Shown here: positions 42,054 to 51,145 of the stretch, in pieces
How positions within the stretch are numbered: the first letter of the stretch is position 1
How the letters are laid out: each line of letters starts with the position of its first letter
Source: Thauera aromatica_A
GTDB taxonomy: Bacteria; Pseudomonadota; Gammaproteobacteria; Burkholderiales; Rhodocyclaceae
Reading direction: 5' to 3'
DNA: 64,000 nucleotides
Assembly: GCF_023093595.1 (NCBI RefSeq)
Contig: NZ_JALLIK010000110.1
Location: forward strand, 186,001-250,000
Notes under the pieces: generated by a model
The model's input: only the letters and a program-made list of their open reading frames with translations
Databases searched by the model: none
Told to the model about the DNA's origin: nothing
Program-made: the position numbers and the translations under genes

Positions 42054-42871
42054 GCCGCCGCCTCGCCGAACAGGCTCTCGATCGGCGGCGCCGGATAATG
42101 GAAGGGTACGGGGCCGTCGGCCTCGGCATGAACGAACTGGTGCACGAAAGGATCGGACGAAGCCCGGATCTCGTCCGGCGTGCCCTGGGCGACGATGCTC
42201 CCGCCGGAGACGAAATAGATGTAATCGACGATCGCCAACGATTCGTGCACATCGTGGGTCACCATCACCGTCGCCGCACCGAGCGCGTCGTTGAGGCGGC
42301 GGATGAGCTGGCCGATGATGCCGAGCGAAATCGGATCGAGTCCGGCGAACGGTTCATCGTACAGGATCAGCATCGGGTCGAGCGCCACCGCGCGCGCCAG
42401 CGCCACCCGGCGCGCCATGCCCCCCGACAGCTCGCCCGGGCGGAGGCGCGCGGCACCGCGCAGGCCGACCGCCTGCAGCTTCATCAGCACCAGATCGCGC
42501 ACCATGCCGGAAGGCAGCTCGGTGTGCTCGCGCAGCGGGAAGGCGACGTTGTCGAACACGCTCATGTCGGTAAACAAGGCGCCGAACTGGAACAGCATGC
42601 CCATCCGCCGGCGCAGTGCGTACAGCTCGCCCAGCGGCAGCTTGGCGACGTCGTGCCCGTCCACTTCGACGGCGCCGGCCGAAGCCCGCAACTGCCCGCC
42701 GATCAGGCGCAGCAAGGTGGTCTTGCCGCAACCGCTCCCGCCCATGATGGCCACCACCTGCCCGCGATGCACGCGCAGGTCGATGCCGCGCAGCACTTCG
42801 CGCTCGCCATACGCAAAACGCACGTCGCGCAGGGAAACCAGCGGGGAGGCCGAGACGGAAGGAGGGGACAC
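42050..42871 (-). CDS. mlaF: Phospholipid ABC transporter ATP-binding protein MlaF
   Basis: 273 aa. Walker A GGSGCGKTTL, signature ELSGGMARRVALARA, Walker B ILYDEPFAGLDP, H-loop VTHDVHESL. The start is GTG at 42871, about 24 nt after the transcription start expected from a nearby TATAAT; no strong ribosome-binding site is seen. The C-terminal 25 residues match the MlaF tail that contacts the neighbouring subunit. Confidence 0.95.
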   Translation of the reverse strand: MSPPSVSASPLVSLRDVRFAYGEREVLRGIDLRVHRGQVVAIMGGSGCGKTTLLRLIGGQLRASAGAVEVDGHDVAKLPLGELYALRRRMGMLFQFGALFTDMSVFDNVAFPLREHTELPSGMVRDLVLMKLQAVGLRGAARLRPGELSGGMARRVALARAVALDPMLILYDEPFAGLDPISLGIIGQLIRRLNDALGAATVMVTHDVHESLAIVDYIYFVSGGSIVAQGTPDEIRASSDPFVHQFVHAEADGPVPFHYPAPPIESLFGEAAA

Positions 42872-42901
42872 GTCGAAATAAAGGGGATTCGTGAACGAAA
42901 A

Positions 42902-42907
42902 ATTATA
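42902..42907 (-). promoter_or_regulatory. Putative -10 element of the mla operon
   Basis: TATAAT on the minus strand (within GATATAATTTTTC) lies about 31 bp before the mlaF start. A recognisable -35 TTGACA is missing at 16-18 bp. Confidence 0.5.
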
Positions 42908-43033
42908 TCAGAGAAGAACCGGCTCACGAGCCTCCCTGCTGCAATGCAGCAACCCTTTCCCGCACATGGTTTTCCCCGCAATGGCGGCCCGTTCATGGCC
43001 GCCGTGATCACCGCAAGAAAGCCCGGCCACCCC

Positions 43034-43083
43034 TCTATTTATCCTAAATAAATATTCCATTTATTTATTCACGGATATAGCAT
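43034..43083. other. AT-rich island upstream of the secretin/pseudopilin cluster
   Basis: About 50 bp of almost pure A/T (repeated ATTTAT and AAATAAAT words) sits in an otherwise very GC-rich sequence, 35-85 bp before the secretin start. It probably contains the cluster promoter and may bind an H-NS/MvaT-like silencer. No single promoter could be chosen with confidence. Confidence 0.5.
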
Positions 43084-43117
43084 CATGCAAATGAGATGAT
43101 TGTTGCGATTACACCAA

Positions 43118-44755
43118 ATGCATATCCGGATCGCCACTGCAGCACTCGCCTTGCTTGCCGCATGCACTCCGCTCCAGCCCCGCCAGCCACCGAGCGGGCA
43201 TCTGGGCAAGACAGTGGACGCGCCCCTTACGCCCGCGGCAGCCCCATCCACACGCCCTTCCCGCGCTGCCGCCCAACCGCCCGCCATCGTCGCCGCACGC
43301 CCCTCAGCCGCCTCCCCGGAGGCGGAAGCCGCCACCTATTCCGTCGCTGTCCACGACCTCCCGGTCGCCCAGCTTCTCCTCGCCATCGGGCGCGATGCCG
43401 GACTCGAGCTCGACCTGCATCCCGGCCTCGAAGGCCACATCACCCTCAATGCCATCGACCAGCCCCTCACCCGCCTGCTCGAACGCATCGCCGAACAGGC
43501 CGAAATCCGCTACCGCCTCGAAGGCCGCCATCTGGTCGTCCGACCGGACACTCCTTTCATCCGCAGCTACACGCTCGACTACGTCAACCTCGATCGCGAC
43601 ATGCGCGGCACCGTGGCGACCAGCACCCAGATCGCCACCTCATCCGCCGGCGCACGCACGGAAGCGACCGGCAACGCTTCCATCACCCAGATCGAGACCC
43701 GTGCCGGCAACAACTTCTGGTCTGCCCTGGAAGCGAACCTGAACACCTTCCTCGACGCCGCCGCTTCGCCCCGATGTGTCCAGGCGGACGGCTGCGGCAA
43801 CACCAACGTCATGATCAACCGTGAAAGCGGAGTGCTGATGGTGCGCGCCACCGCCCGCCAGCACGAACAGCTGGCCGACTTCCTCGGCCGGGTACAGGAG
43901 GCGGCACGCCGCCAGGTCATGATCGAAGCCACGGTCGTCGAAATCACCCTTGCCGACGGCTACCGCCAAGGCATCGACTGGAGCCGCCTCGATCTTCCGG
44001 GATGGACCGTTCGCCCGCGCGGCAGTAACGACGGCACCACCGCCCAACCCACGATCGGCTACCTGTCTGCGCGCCACGACGTCCGGATCGAACTGCTGGA
44101 GACATTCGGCACCGTCAAAGTGCTGTCCAGCCCCCGCCTGTCGGTCCTCAACAACCAGACCGCGATGCTCAAGGTGGTCGAAGAGGTGGTCTATTTCATC
44201 GTCGACAGCACCACCACCGAATACGACGACCGCAAGCAGGCCCGTATCACCGCCACCACCACGCCGCAGTCGGTATCGGTCGGCATGGTGATGGCGGTGA
44301 CGCCGCAGATCGCCGCCAGCGGCGACATCACTCTCAACGTGCGCCCGACCATCGCCGGCATTTCCGGCTTCAAGGATGACCCCAACCCGACGCTGCGCGA
44401 CATTCCGAACCGGGTGCCGCAGATCCGCACCCGCGAGATCGAGTCCATGCTGCGCCTGCGCAGCGGCGAGATCGCAGTGCTCGGCGGGCTGATGGAGGAC
44501 CGCATCGACCACGACACCGGGCGCATCCCCCTGCTCGGCCACCTTCCCCTGCTCGGCGAGCTGTTCACCCGCCGCGACAGCACCGTGCGGCGGACCGAAC
44601 TGCTGATCTTCCTGCGTCCGGTGCTGATCGACGACCCGAGCACGGCGGGCGATTTCACCCCCTATGCGGCACACCTTCCGGCCGCCGCCTTCCTCGATGG
44701 CGGATCGACGCCCGCCCCCCGCCCCGCCCTCCCCGCATCCCGGAGCCGGCCATGA
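43118..44755 (+). CDS. Secretin-family outer-membrane lipoprotein (MshL/PilQ/GspD-like)
   Basis: 545 aa. A lipoprotein signal ends in LLAACTP (Cys near 17). A STN/secretin N-terminal domain follows (about 75-150, LELDLHPGLEGHITLN), a short N-domain, and the C-terminal secretin beta-barrel (about 270-520) with SSPRLSVLNNQTAMLKV, SVGMVMAVTPQI and RSGEIAVLGGLMEDR. Arrangement and length resemble the MSHA pilus secretin MshL more than GspD, which has four N domains. First gene of a seven-gene tightly packed cluster; it overlaps the ATPase gene by ATGA. An in-frame TTG lies six codons upstream, but ATG 43118 makes a proper lipoprotein signal. Confidence 0.9.
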   Translation: MHIRIATAALALLAACTPLQPRQPPSGHLGKTVDAPLTPAAAPSTRPSRAAAQPPAIVAARPSAASPEAEAATYSVAVHDLPVAQLLLAIGRDAGLELDLHPGLEGHITLNAIDQPLTRLLERIAEQAEIRYRLEGRHLVVRPDTPFIRSYTLDYVNLDRDMRGTVATSTQIATSSAGARTEATGNASITQIETRAGNNFWSALEANLNTFLDAAASPRCVQADGCGNTNVMINRESGVLMVRATARQHEQLADFLGRVQEAARRQVMIEATVVEITLADGYRQGIDWSRLDLPGWTVRPRGSNDGTTAQPTIGYLSARHDVRIELLETFGTVKVLSSPRLSVLNNQTAMLKVVEEVVYFIVDSTTTEYDDRKQARITATTTPQSVSVGMVMAVTPQIAASGDITLNVRPTIAGISGFKDDPNPTLRDIPNRVPQIRTREIESMLRLRSGEIAVLGGLMEDRIDHDTGRIPLLGHLPLLGELFTRRDSTVRRTELLIFLRPVLIDDPSTAGDFTPYAAHLPAAAFLDGGSTPAPRPALPASRSRP

Positions 44756-46437
44756 GCGCATCGGCCTCGCTCGGCCAGAGCCTGCTCGCCGCCCGCCTGA
44801 TCGGCGAGGACCAGCTGCGCATCGCCGAACACGAGCGGCTCCAGCATGGACGCTCCCTGGGGCAGGTGCTGGTGGAGTTGGGCTTCGTCAGCGAGGCCGC
44901 GCTACGCACCACCCTCGCCGCCCGCAGCGGCCTGCCTCCGGTGGATCTGAGCAATGCCCTTCCCGCGCCCGATGCGCTCGCCCGCATCCCCCAGGCGCTG
45001 GCCCGCCGCCACCGCCTGCTGCCCCTGCACTACGATGGTGTCCGCCGCCACCTGGTCGTCGCCACCGCCGATGCCCACGACATCGTCGCCGTCGATCGCC
45101 TGCGCAGCGCCCTCGAGCCCGGAACGCAGATCGAGCTGCGCCTCGCCGGCGAAGGCGAAATCGGCCGCGCCATCGAACAGCACTACGGCCAGGCCGGCTC
45201 GATCGACGAACTCGTGCGCGCCCTCGAGCTGCGCGATGACGAGCATGCCGGCGCGCGCGACCCCGGGCTCGTCATCCGCCTCGTCGACGCCCTGCTCGCC
45301 GACGCCGTCGCCCATGCCGCATCCGACGTGCACTTCGAACCCGAAGCCGGCTTCCTCCGCATCCGCCACCGCACCGACGGCACCCTGCATCAGGTGCGCG
45401 CCCTCCACAAGTCGTACTGGCCGGAGCTGGCAGTACGGATCAAGGTCATGGCCGGGCTCGACATCGCCGAATCGCGCAGTCCCCAGGACGGGCGCATCCG
45501 CCTCGCCGTCGGCGGACGCCCGATCGACTTCCGCGTCGCCACCCAGCCCACGCTGCACGGCGAAAACATCGTGCTGCGCATCCTCGACCGCGACAAGGGC
45601 ATCGTCGCGCTCGACGCCCTCGGACTGGATGCACCCCAGCACGCCGCGCTCGGGCGCATCCTCGACCGCCCCGAGGGGCTGGTGCTGGTCGTCGGCCCCA
45701 CCGGCAGCGGCAAGACGACGACGCTGTACTCGATCCTCAGCCACCTCAACAGCGAGGCGGTCAACATCATGACCCTCGAAGATCCGGTCGAATACCCGCT
45801 GGCGCTGATCCGCCAGACCCAGGTCGGCGAGGCCTCCCGCCTCGGCTTCGCCGACGGCGTGCGCGCCCTGCTGCGTCAGGACCCAGACATCCTGCTGATC
45901 GGCGAGATCCGCGATGCCGACACCGCGACGATGGCCCTGCGCGCCGCGCTCACCGGCCACCAGGTGTTCGCCACCCTCCATGCCAACTCCGCGCTCGGCG
46001 CACTGCCGCGCCTGTTCGACATCGGCCTGCGCGCTGCGCTGCTCGCCGGCAATCTGGCCGGCATCATCGCCCAGCGCCTGCTGCGCCGGCTCTGTCCGGC
46101 CTGCCGCGAAACGGTCGCCGCATCGCCTCAGGACTGCGCCCGCCTCGGCCTTCCCGCCGACGCCCCGCCGCCGCTGTACCGGGCGCGCGGCTGCCCGGAA
46201 TGCGACTTCCGCGGCTACCGCGGACGCTTCGCGATCATGGAAGTGCTTCCTTTCGACCGCCACCTCGACGCCCTGCTCGCCGCCGGTGCCGGCACCGACG
46301 CGCTGTACACCGCCGCCCGCGAGCGCGGCTGGCGGACGCTGGCCGAGGACGGCATGCGCCGCGTCCTCGACGGCAGCACCTCGGTGTCCGAACTCGCACG
46401 CGTCGTCGACCTGTCCGGACTCGGAGCGCCGCGATGA
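44752..46437 (+). CDS. GspE/PilB-type secretion ATPase
   Basis: 561-aa AAA-type hexameric ATPase. N-terminal MshEN domain (about 1-150, with RLIGEDQLRIAEHERLQ and VELGFVSEAAL), then Walker A GPTGSGKTTTLYSI, Asp box TLEDPVEYPL, Walker B RQDPDILLIGEIRD and His box FATLHANSA. The tetracysteine zinc site is seen as CPAC and CPEC. It drives assembly of the pseudopilus encoded downstream. It is distinct from the GAF-containing ATPase at 15.9 kb. Overlaps both neighbours by four bases. Confidence 0.94.
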   Translation: MSASASLGQSLLAARLIGEDQLRIAEHERLQHGRSLGQVLVELGFVSEAALRTTLAARSGLPPVDLSNALPAPDALARIPQALARRHRLLPLHYDGVRRHLVVATADAHDIVAVDRLRSALEPGTQIELRLAGEGEIGRAIEQHYGQAGSIDELVRALELRDDEHAGARDPGLVIRLVDALLADAVAHAASDVHFEPEAGFLRIRHRTDGTLHQVRALHKSYWPELAVRIKVMAGLDIAESRSPQDGRIRLAVGGRPIDFRVATQPTLHGENIVLRILDRDKGIVALDALGLDAPQHAALGRILDRPEGLVLVVGPTGSGKTTTLYSILSHLNSEAVNIMTLEDPVEYPLALIRQTQVGEASRLGFADGVRALLRQDPDILLIGEIRDADTATMALRAALTGHQVFATLHANSALGALPRLFDIGLRAALLAGNLAGIIAQRLLRRLCPACRETVAASPQDCARLGLPADAPPPLYRARGCPECDFRGYRGRFAIMEVLPFDRHLDALLAAGAGTDALYTAARERGWRTLAEDGMRRVLDGSTSVSELARVVDLSGLGAPR

Positions 46438-47633
46438 GCCTCTACCGCTACCGCGCCCTCGCCGCCAACGGCCGTCACGTGCGCGGCGAACTCGAGGCCG
46501 GCGATCTCGCCGAGCTCGAACACCGCCTGCGCCCCCTCGGGCTGATGCTGATCAACGGCGAACCGCGGCGGCGCGCCCGTCGCCCCGCCGTGCGCGTGCC
46601 GCGCCGCGAACTGATCCATTTCTGCTTCCACCTCGAGCAGCTGCTGAGCGCCGGCATCCCCCCCTTCGACAGCCTGGCCGCCTTGCGCGACGCCAGCCCC
46701 CATCCCCGCACCCGCGCCATGGTCTGCGCACTGCTCGCCGCGGTCGAGCGCGGCAAGCCTTTGTCCGACGCCGCCGCCGCGCTCCCTGGCGCTTTTTCCC
46801 CGGTGGCGGTCGGCCTGCTGCGTGCCGGCGAAGCCGCCGGCACCCTGCCGCAGGCAGTCCGCGACATCGGCGCCGCCCTCGCCCGCGACGACGAACTCGC
46901 CACCCACGCCCGGCGGATCGCGATCTACCCGGCCATCGTCGGCGGCATCCTGCTGCTTGCGGTCGTCGTCGCCCTCACCGAGCTCGTGCCCGAACTCGAG
47001 AAGCTGGCACGCAGCACCGGCCAGGCCCTGCCGCTGCAGACCCGGATCCTGGTCGCCTTGTCGCACGCCGTGCGCGACTGGGGCTGGGCGCTATTGCTCG
47101 CCCTCGCCAGCGCCGCCAGCGCCGCTGCCTGGGCGCTGGCGCGCTCGGCCGCGCTGCGCCTGCGCGCGGATGCACTCCAGCTCGCCCTGCCGCTGGTCGG
47201 CGAGATCCTGCGCAAGCTCGCCCTCGCCCGCTTCGCCGCGCTCTTCGCCACCCTGTATGGCGCCGGAATCAACGTCCTCGACACCCTGCACACCACCGAA
47301 GAGGCGGTCGGCAACCGCGCCCTGCGCGCCGGGCTGCGCGCGGCCGGGCACAGCATCGAACAAGGATCGACGATCTCGGACGCCTTCGCCGCCGCCGGCG
47401 TATTTCCCCCTTTGGTGACGCGGATGCTGAAGCTCGGCGAGCACACCGGCGCGCTCGACCGCGCCCTGGACAACGTCGCCACCCTCTATCGGCGCGACGT
47501 CAGCGAGAGCATCGCCCGCCTGCAGGCCGCGGCCGAACCCGCCCTGACCCTGGTCATGGGCGGCCTGCTGCTGTGGATCGCGAGCGCCGTGCTCGGCCCG
47601 ATCTACGCCCTCACCAGCCACCTGCCGGGATAG
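46434..47633 (+). CDS. GspF/PilC-type inner-membrane platform protein
   Basis: 399 aa, two T2SSF domains (about 60-180 and 265-390) and three membrane helices (about 165-185, 215-235, 370-392). Motifs FCFHLEQLLSAGIPPFDSL and FAALFATLYGAGINVLDTL (shown in part: LLSAGIPPFDSL, LYGAGINVLDTL) are the usual repeats. Works with the preceding ATPase. It ends three bp before the fused PilM-like gene. Confidence 0.93.
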   Translation: MSLYRYRALAANGRHVRGELEAGDLAELEHRLRPLGLMLINGEPRRRARRPAVRVPRRELIHFCFHLEQLLSAGIPPFDSLAALRDASPHPRTRAMVCALLAAVERGKPLSDAAAALPGAFSPVAVGLLRAGEAAGTLPQAVRDIGAALARDDELATHARRIAIYPAIVGGILLLAVVVALTELVPELEKLARSTGQALPLQTRILVALSHAVRDWGWALLLALASAASAAAWALARSAALRLRADALQLALPLVGEILRKLALARFAALFATLYGAGINVLDTLHTTEEAVGNRALRAGLRAAGHSIEQGSTISDAFAAAGVFPPLVTRMLKLGEHTGALDRALDNVATLYRRDVSESIARLQAAAEPALTLVMGGLLLWIASAVLGPIYALTSHLPG

Positions 47634-47636
47634 CCG

Positions 47637-49046
47637 ATGCGACACCGCCCCCTGCTCTTCAGCGTCGACGCGCTCGGCCTCGAATCATGGCGGACCGATC
47701 GAAGCGGCATCGCCCGGATCGCCCGTTTCGCCCCCGGCGAGCACGCCGCATTCGCCGCCTGGCTGACCGGGCGGCGGCGCGGGGAAGCCTGCCGCATGGT
47801 GGTGAATTTCGCCGACGAAAGCTTCGAGGCCGAAGATCTGCCGCGGGTGCGCGGCGCCGACCGCCGAGCGCTGCATGCCCGCCGGCTCGGCGCCTGGTTT
47901 CCGCACCCTGCCTTCGCCCGCGCGCAGGTGCTCGGCCCGGCGGGCGCCGACGCCCGCCTCGAGCACGTGCTGTTTTCCGGCCTGAATCGCCCCGCGCAGC
48001 TCGAACCCTGGCTGGAGGCGGTGCGTGCCGCCGGCCTCCGCCTCGAGCGCGTGGTACCCGCCGCCCAGCTGATCGCCCATCTGGCACCGCCTTCCGCCAC
48101 GCCCCCCGCCGCACGGCTGCTCGTCGTGTTTACCCGCGCCGGCATGCGCATCTGCGAAGTCCACGGCAAGACCCTGCATTTCTCCCGTCTCGTCGGCCAG
48201 TGCACGCTGGCGAGCGCACGCCATGGCACGCAGTGGGTGGACGAAATCGGCCTTACCCGCAGCTACATCCTCGCCCGCGGCCGGATCGGCGCCGACGCTC
48301 CACTCGAGGCGACCGTGCTCACGCCGCCGGGCGCCCTCGCCCCCGCCGACGAAGCCCAGGCACGGCCCGGCTCCACATCGCCACCGATCCACATCGCCTT
48401 CCCGGCACCGTTCGCAGCGCTGCGCGCATGCGACGAGGAAGGGGCACCGCTCGCCGACGGCGAGTTCAGCGGGGCCCTCCTGCATGGCCTCTCGAGTGCC
48501 CCCGCGGCACTCGGCTGGCCGCTCGGAAGTCCCGCCGGCGCCGGGCTGCACCCCCCGGCCCGGCGCCGCACGGCGACCCTCGCAGCCGCACTCGCCCTCG
48601 CCGGGCTGGCGCTGGGCGCACACCCCTGGTGGTCCGCCGGGCAGGGTGCAGTCGACACGGCAGCTCTCTCGCCACCGCCCGGAACGGCGCCGAGCCCCTC
48701 CCCCCTCCCTCCCGCCGGCGGCAACACCGCGCCGCCCGCCACACTCCCGATCATGCCGCCTGCCGAAGCGGCGGTCCCCACGCCACGCCGTCGCATCGAC
48801 GGCATCCTGCGCCGCCCCGACGGGCGCGATTTCATCTGGCTCGACGGTCGTCTCCTCGAACTGGACGAAACCGCGCTGTCGCTGGCTCCTGGCCCTTCCC
48901 CGAGCCTCACCCCCCGCGGTGCCCAGCAGCTCCGCCTGCACCCCGGCGACTACTGGCCACCGGCCGATCCCGGCACCGCAACGCCTCCCCCGGCAGAACC
49001 GCCGGACACGCTCCGGATCCGCATCCGCGGGGGACAAGCGCGGTGA
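47637..49046 (+). CDS. PilM/GspL-like protein fused to a periplasmic pilus-assembly-like domain
   Basis: 469 aa. The cytoplasmic part (1-230) has an actin-like order: RIARFAPGEHAAFAAWL, VVNFADESFEAEDLPRV, RALHARRLGAWF, LLVVFTRAGMRICEVHGK and HFSRLVGQ. It is similar in pattern to a widespread unnamed family beside pilus genes and to PilM/GspL cytodomains. A single helix follows (about 312-328), then a Pro/Ala-rich linker, then a small periplasmic domain (about 386-437) beginning RIDGILRRPDGRDFIWLDG, reminiscent of PilP/GspC-type domains. If so, one protein replaces parts that are separate in other systems. Function is inferred from position and architecture. Confidence 0.6.
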   Translation: MRHRPLLFSVDALGLESWRTDRSGIARIARFAPGEHAAFAAWLTGRRRGEACRMVVNFADESFEAEDLPRVRGADRRALHARRLGAWFPHPAFARAQVLGPAGADARLEHVLFSGLNRPAQLEPWLEAVRAAGLRLERVVPAAQLIAHLAPPSATPPAARLLVVFTRAGMRICEVHGKTLHFSRLVGQCTLASARHGTQWVDEIGLTRSYILARGRIGADAPLEATVLTPPGALAPADEAQARPGSTSPPIHIAFPAPFAALRACDEEGAPLADGEFSGALLHGLSSAPAALGWPLGSPAGAGLHPPARRRTATLAAALALAGLALGAHPWWSAGQGAVDTAALSPPPGTAPSPSPLPPAGGNTAPPATLPIMPPAEAAVPTPRRRIDGILRRPDGRDFIWLDGRLLELDETALSLAPGPSPSLTPRGAQQLRLHPGDYWPPADPGTATPPPAEPPDTLRIRIRGGQAR

Positions 49047-50362
49047 GCCCGCCCGCCCCGGCAGCCTCCATCCGCAGGCCGTCGATCCCCCGCTGCGCCC
49101 GGGCCGGCAACGCCGCCTGGCCGCAGCCCGGCGCCCCCAAACTGCGCGGTTACGGGCTGGTGGCCGCGCTGTCGCTGGCGGCGCTGTTCGGCGCCGGCGG
49201 GCTGCTCGCCGGCGGGCAGCTGCGCACCCACGCCGTCGCCCGCGCCCACCTGCGCAGCATGGAGGCGCTCGCGCTCGCACGCGAAGCCTTGCTCGGCTAT
49301 GCGCTCAGCTACGGCGAGCACCACGCCGACAAAGATTATGGTTTCCTCCCCTGCCCGGACGGCGGCAACAGCGGCTCCACCCCGCCCGGCGCCTGCGGGG
49401 CACGCGACGTGGGTGCGCTCGGACGCCTGCCCTGGCGCACGCTCGGCCTGCCCGACCTGCGCGACGGCTGGGGGCAATGCCTGTGGTATGCGGTCGGCGG
49501 CAGCGTGAAGAACAACCCCAAGCCGCTCACCCTGAACTGGGACAGTCCCGGCCAGCTCGCGCCCCACGCACCGGACGGGCGCGCACTGCGCGCCGCCGGG
49601 CCCGATGGCCTGGCCGTCGCGGCGATCTTCGCCCCCGGCCCCGTGCTGCCCGGCCAGGACCGTCCACCCGGCGCGAAGAGCGGCTGCGGCGGCAGCGACT
49701 CGGCGGAGGCCGACCTCGCGCACTATCTCGACCACGGCTACACCGCCCGCTTCAGCGCCACGATGCCGGTCACGCAGGGCGCACCGATCGGCGAGGACGC
49801 CGGGCTGACGACCGACCTGGTGGTCTGGATCGGCATCGACGACATCTTCGACGCCCTGCGCCGTCGTGCCGATCATGGCGCACATATCGACGCCCTCATC
49901 GACACCGCCGCCGACGCCCTCGCCGCCCGGCTCGGCGAAGCCGACTTCCTCGCCGCCCACACTTCCGCCACGCCCGGCGTCCTCGACATCGGCCCGCTCC
50001 CGAGCGCCGCCGCGCTCGGCCTGCCGGCGGAGGAACGCTCCCGGCTCGATCGCTGGCGCGACCAATTCCGCTTCGCCGTGTGCCGGACGGGCGAACCCTG
50101 CATCGCCCTCGCTCACGATGCCCCGCCCGCCACCGCGGGCTGTCGTGGCGTGCTGCTGTTCGGCGGAGAGCGCATCCGCAGCGGCTCCGGGCTGCAGCAG
50201 CGCGACACTCCGGAACGACGGGCCGATCCCGCCCAGTACCTCGAAGCCGACAACGCCGCCAACTTCAGCCACGGCACTCCGTCTTTCAGCGGCGCCCGCC
50301 ACTTCGAGGTGGATGACCCCCTGCAGCCCGCCACCCGGGACGTAATCCGATGCCTGCCCTGA
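49043..50362 (+). CDS. Large pseudopilin-like membrane protein without a prepilin cleavage motif
   Basis: 439 aa with GTG start overlapping the previous stop (GTGA). One membrane helix (about 37-57) follows KLRGYGLVAALSL, which resembles a prepilin start but lacks the GFTLxE pattern. Next is a helix with EALALAREALLGYALSYGE, then FLPCPDG and GRLPWRTLGLPDLRDGWGQ, motifs shared with the next gene (LPCAS, GRLPWRTLGMP, DAWG). By size and position it could be the GspK-like large subunit or the tip adhesin, but this is not established. Five or more Cys suggest disulphides. Confidence 0.5.
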   Translation: MSPPAPAASIRRPSIPRCARAGNAAWPQPGAPKLRGYGLVAALSLAALFGAGGLLAGGQLRTHAVARAHLRSMEALALAREALLGYALSYGEHHADKDYGFLPCPDGGNSGSTPPGACGARDVGALGRLPWRTLGLPDLRDGWGQCLWYAVGGSVKNNPKPLTLNWDSPGQLAPHAPDGRALRAAGPDGLAVAAIFAPGPVLPGQDRPPGAKSGCGGSDSAEADLAHYLDHGYTARFSATMPVTQGAPIGEDAGLTTDLVVWIGIDDIFDALRRRADHGAHIDALIDTAADALAARLGEADFLAAHTSATPGVLDIGPLPSAAALGLPAEERSRLDRWRDQFRFAVCRTGEPCIALAHDAPPATAGCRGVLLFGGERIRSGSGLQQRDTPERRADPAQYLEADNAANFSHGTPSFSGARHFEVDDPLQPATRDVIRCLP

Positions 50363-51078
50363 GCCCCGCCTCCGCTTCCCACTCCGGCTCCGCACAGCCC
50401 TTCCGGGCCTCTTCCCTGCGGCCGTCCGAGCGCGGTTTCACGCTCGCCGAGCTCGCCCTCGTGCTCCTCATCGTCGGCCTGCTCGGCGGCAGCCTGCTGA
50501 TGCCTCTGGGCAGCCGCATCGAAGCCCGCGACCGCCAGCTCACCCTCGAACGCCTGCGCGACATCCAGCACGCCCTGACCGGCTTCGCCATCGTTCACGG
50601 CCGCCTGCCCTGCGCCAGCACCGAAGTCGATCCGCACAGCCCGCACTACGGCCTCGAGGATTCCGCCCCTTGCAGCTTCGCCGGCGAAGGGCGGCTGCCC
50701 TGGCGCACGCTGGGCATGCCCGCCCACGATGCCTGGGGCAGTCCCCGCCACCGGCCGCAGGACGGCTGGGCCGGGCACTGGCATTACCGGGTCGACCCGA
50801 ACTTCGCCGCCGGTCCGATCGACGCCGCCACCTTGCCGACGGCCAACCTGCAGATCCGCACACTCGACGACAGCCCTCTCACCACCAGCACTTCGCAGGC
50901 GGTGGCGATCGTCTATTCGACCGGCCCCAACCGCAACGCCGACGGCCACAACGCCACCTACTCGGCCTCGTCCCCGGTGTATCAGGCCGGAGAAGCGGGC
51001 GCCGGGTTCGACGACCTGCTGACCTGGATCGGCCGTCCCCTGCTCGTTGCCCGCCTCGCCCAGGCCGGACGCCTGTAG
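50350..51078 (+). CDS. Prepilin-type pseudopilin (GspH/LPC family)
   Basis: 242 aa with a typical class III prepilin signal: a 29-residue leader ending ERG, then FTLAELALVLLIVGLLGG (Glu at +5). The globular part contains RLPCAS and GRLPWRTLGMP, DAWG, GHWHYRV, shared with the preceding large protein. It starts inside the end of that gene (13-bp overlap). Needs a prepilin peptidase (PilD), not found in the window. Confidence 0.88.
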   Translation: MPALSPASASHSGSAQPFRASSLRPSERGFTLAELALVLLIVGLLGGSLLMPLGSRIEARDRQLTLERLRDIQHALTGFAIVHGRLPCASTEVDPHSPHYGLEDSAPCSFAGEGRLPWRTLGMPAHDAWGSPRHRPQDGWAGHWHYRVDPNFAAGPIDAATLPTANLQIRTLDDSPLTTSTSQAVAIVYSTGPNRNADGHNATYSASSPVYQAGEAGAGFDDLLTWIGRPLLVARLAQAGRL

Positions 51079-51145
51079 CGCCGCCCCGGACCGTCACCGA
51101 GCACCGAATCCTGTTTCGCCCCTCCCATCCCCAAGGAGAACGACC

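Noticed and set aside
45914..49042. Upstream extension of the large pseudopilin-like frame, open across the ATPase, platform and PilM-like genes
   Set aside because: The extension is Arg/Pro-rich shadow sequence; the GTG overlapping the previous stop at 49043 is the sensible start.
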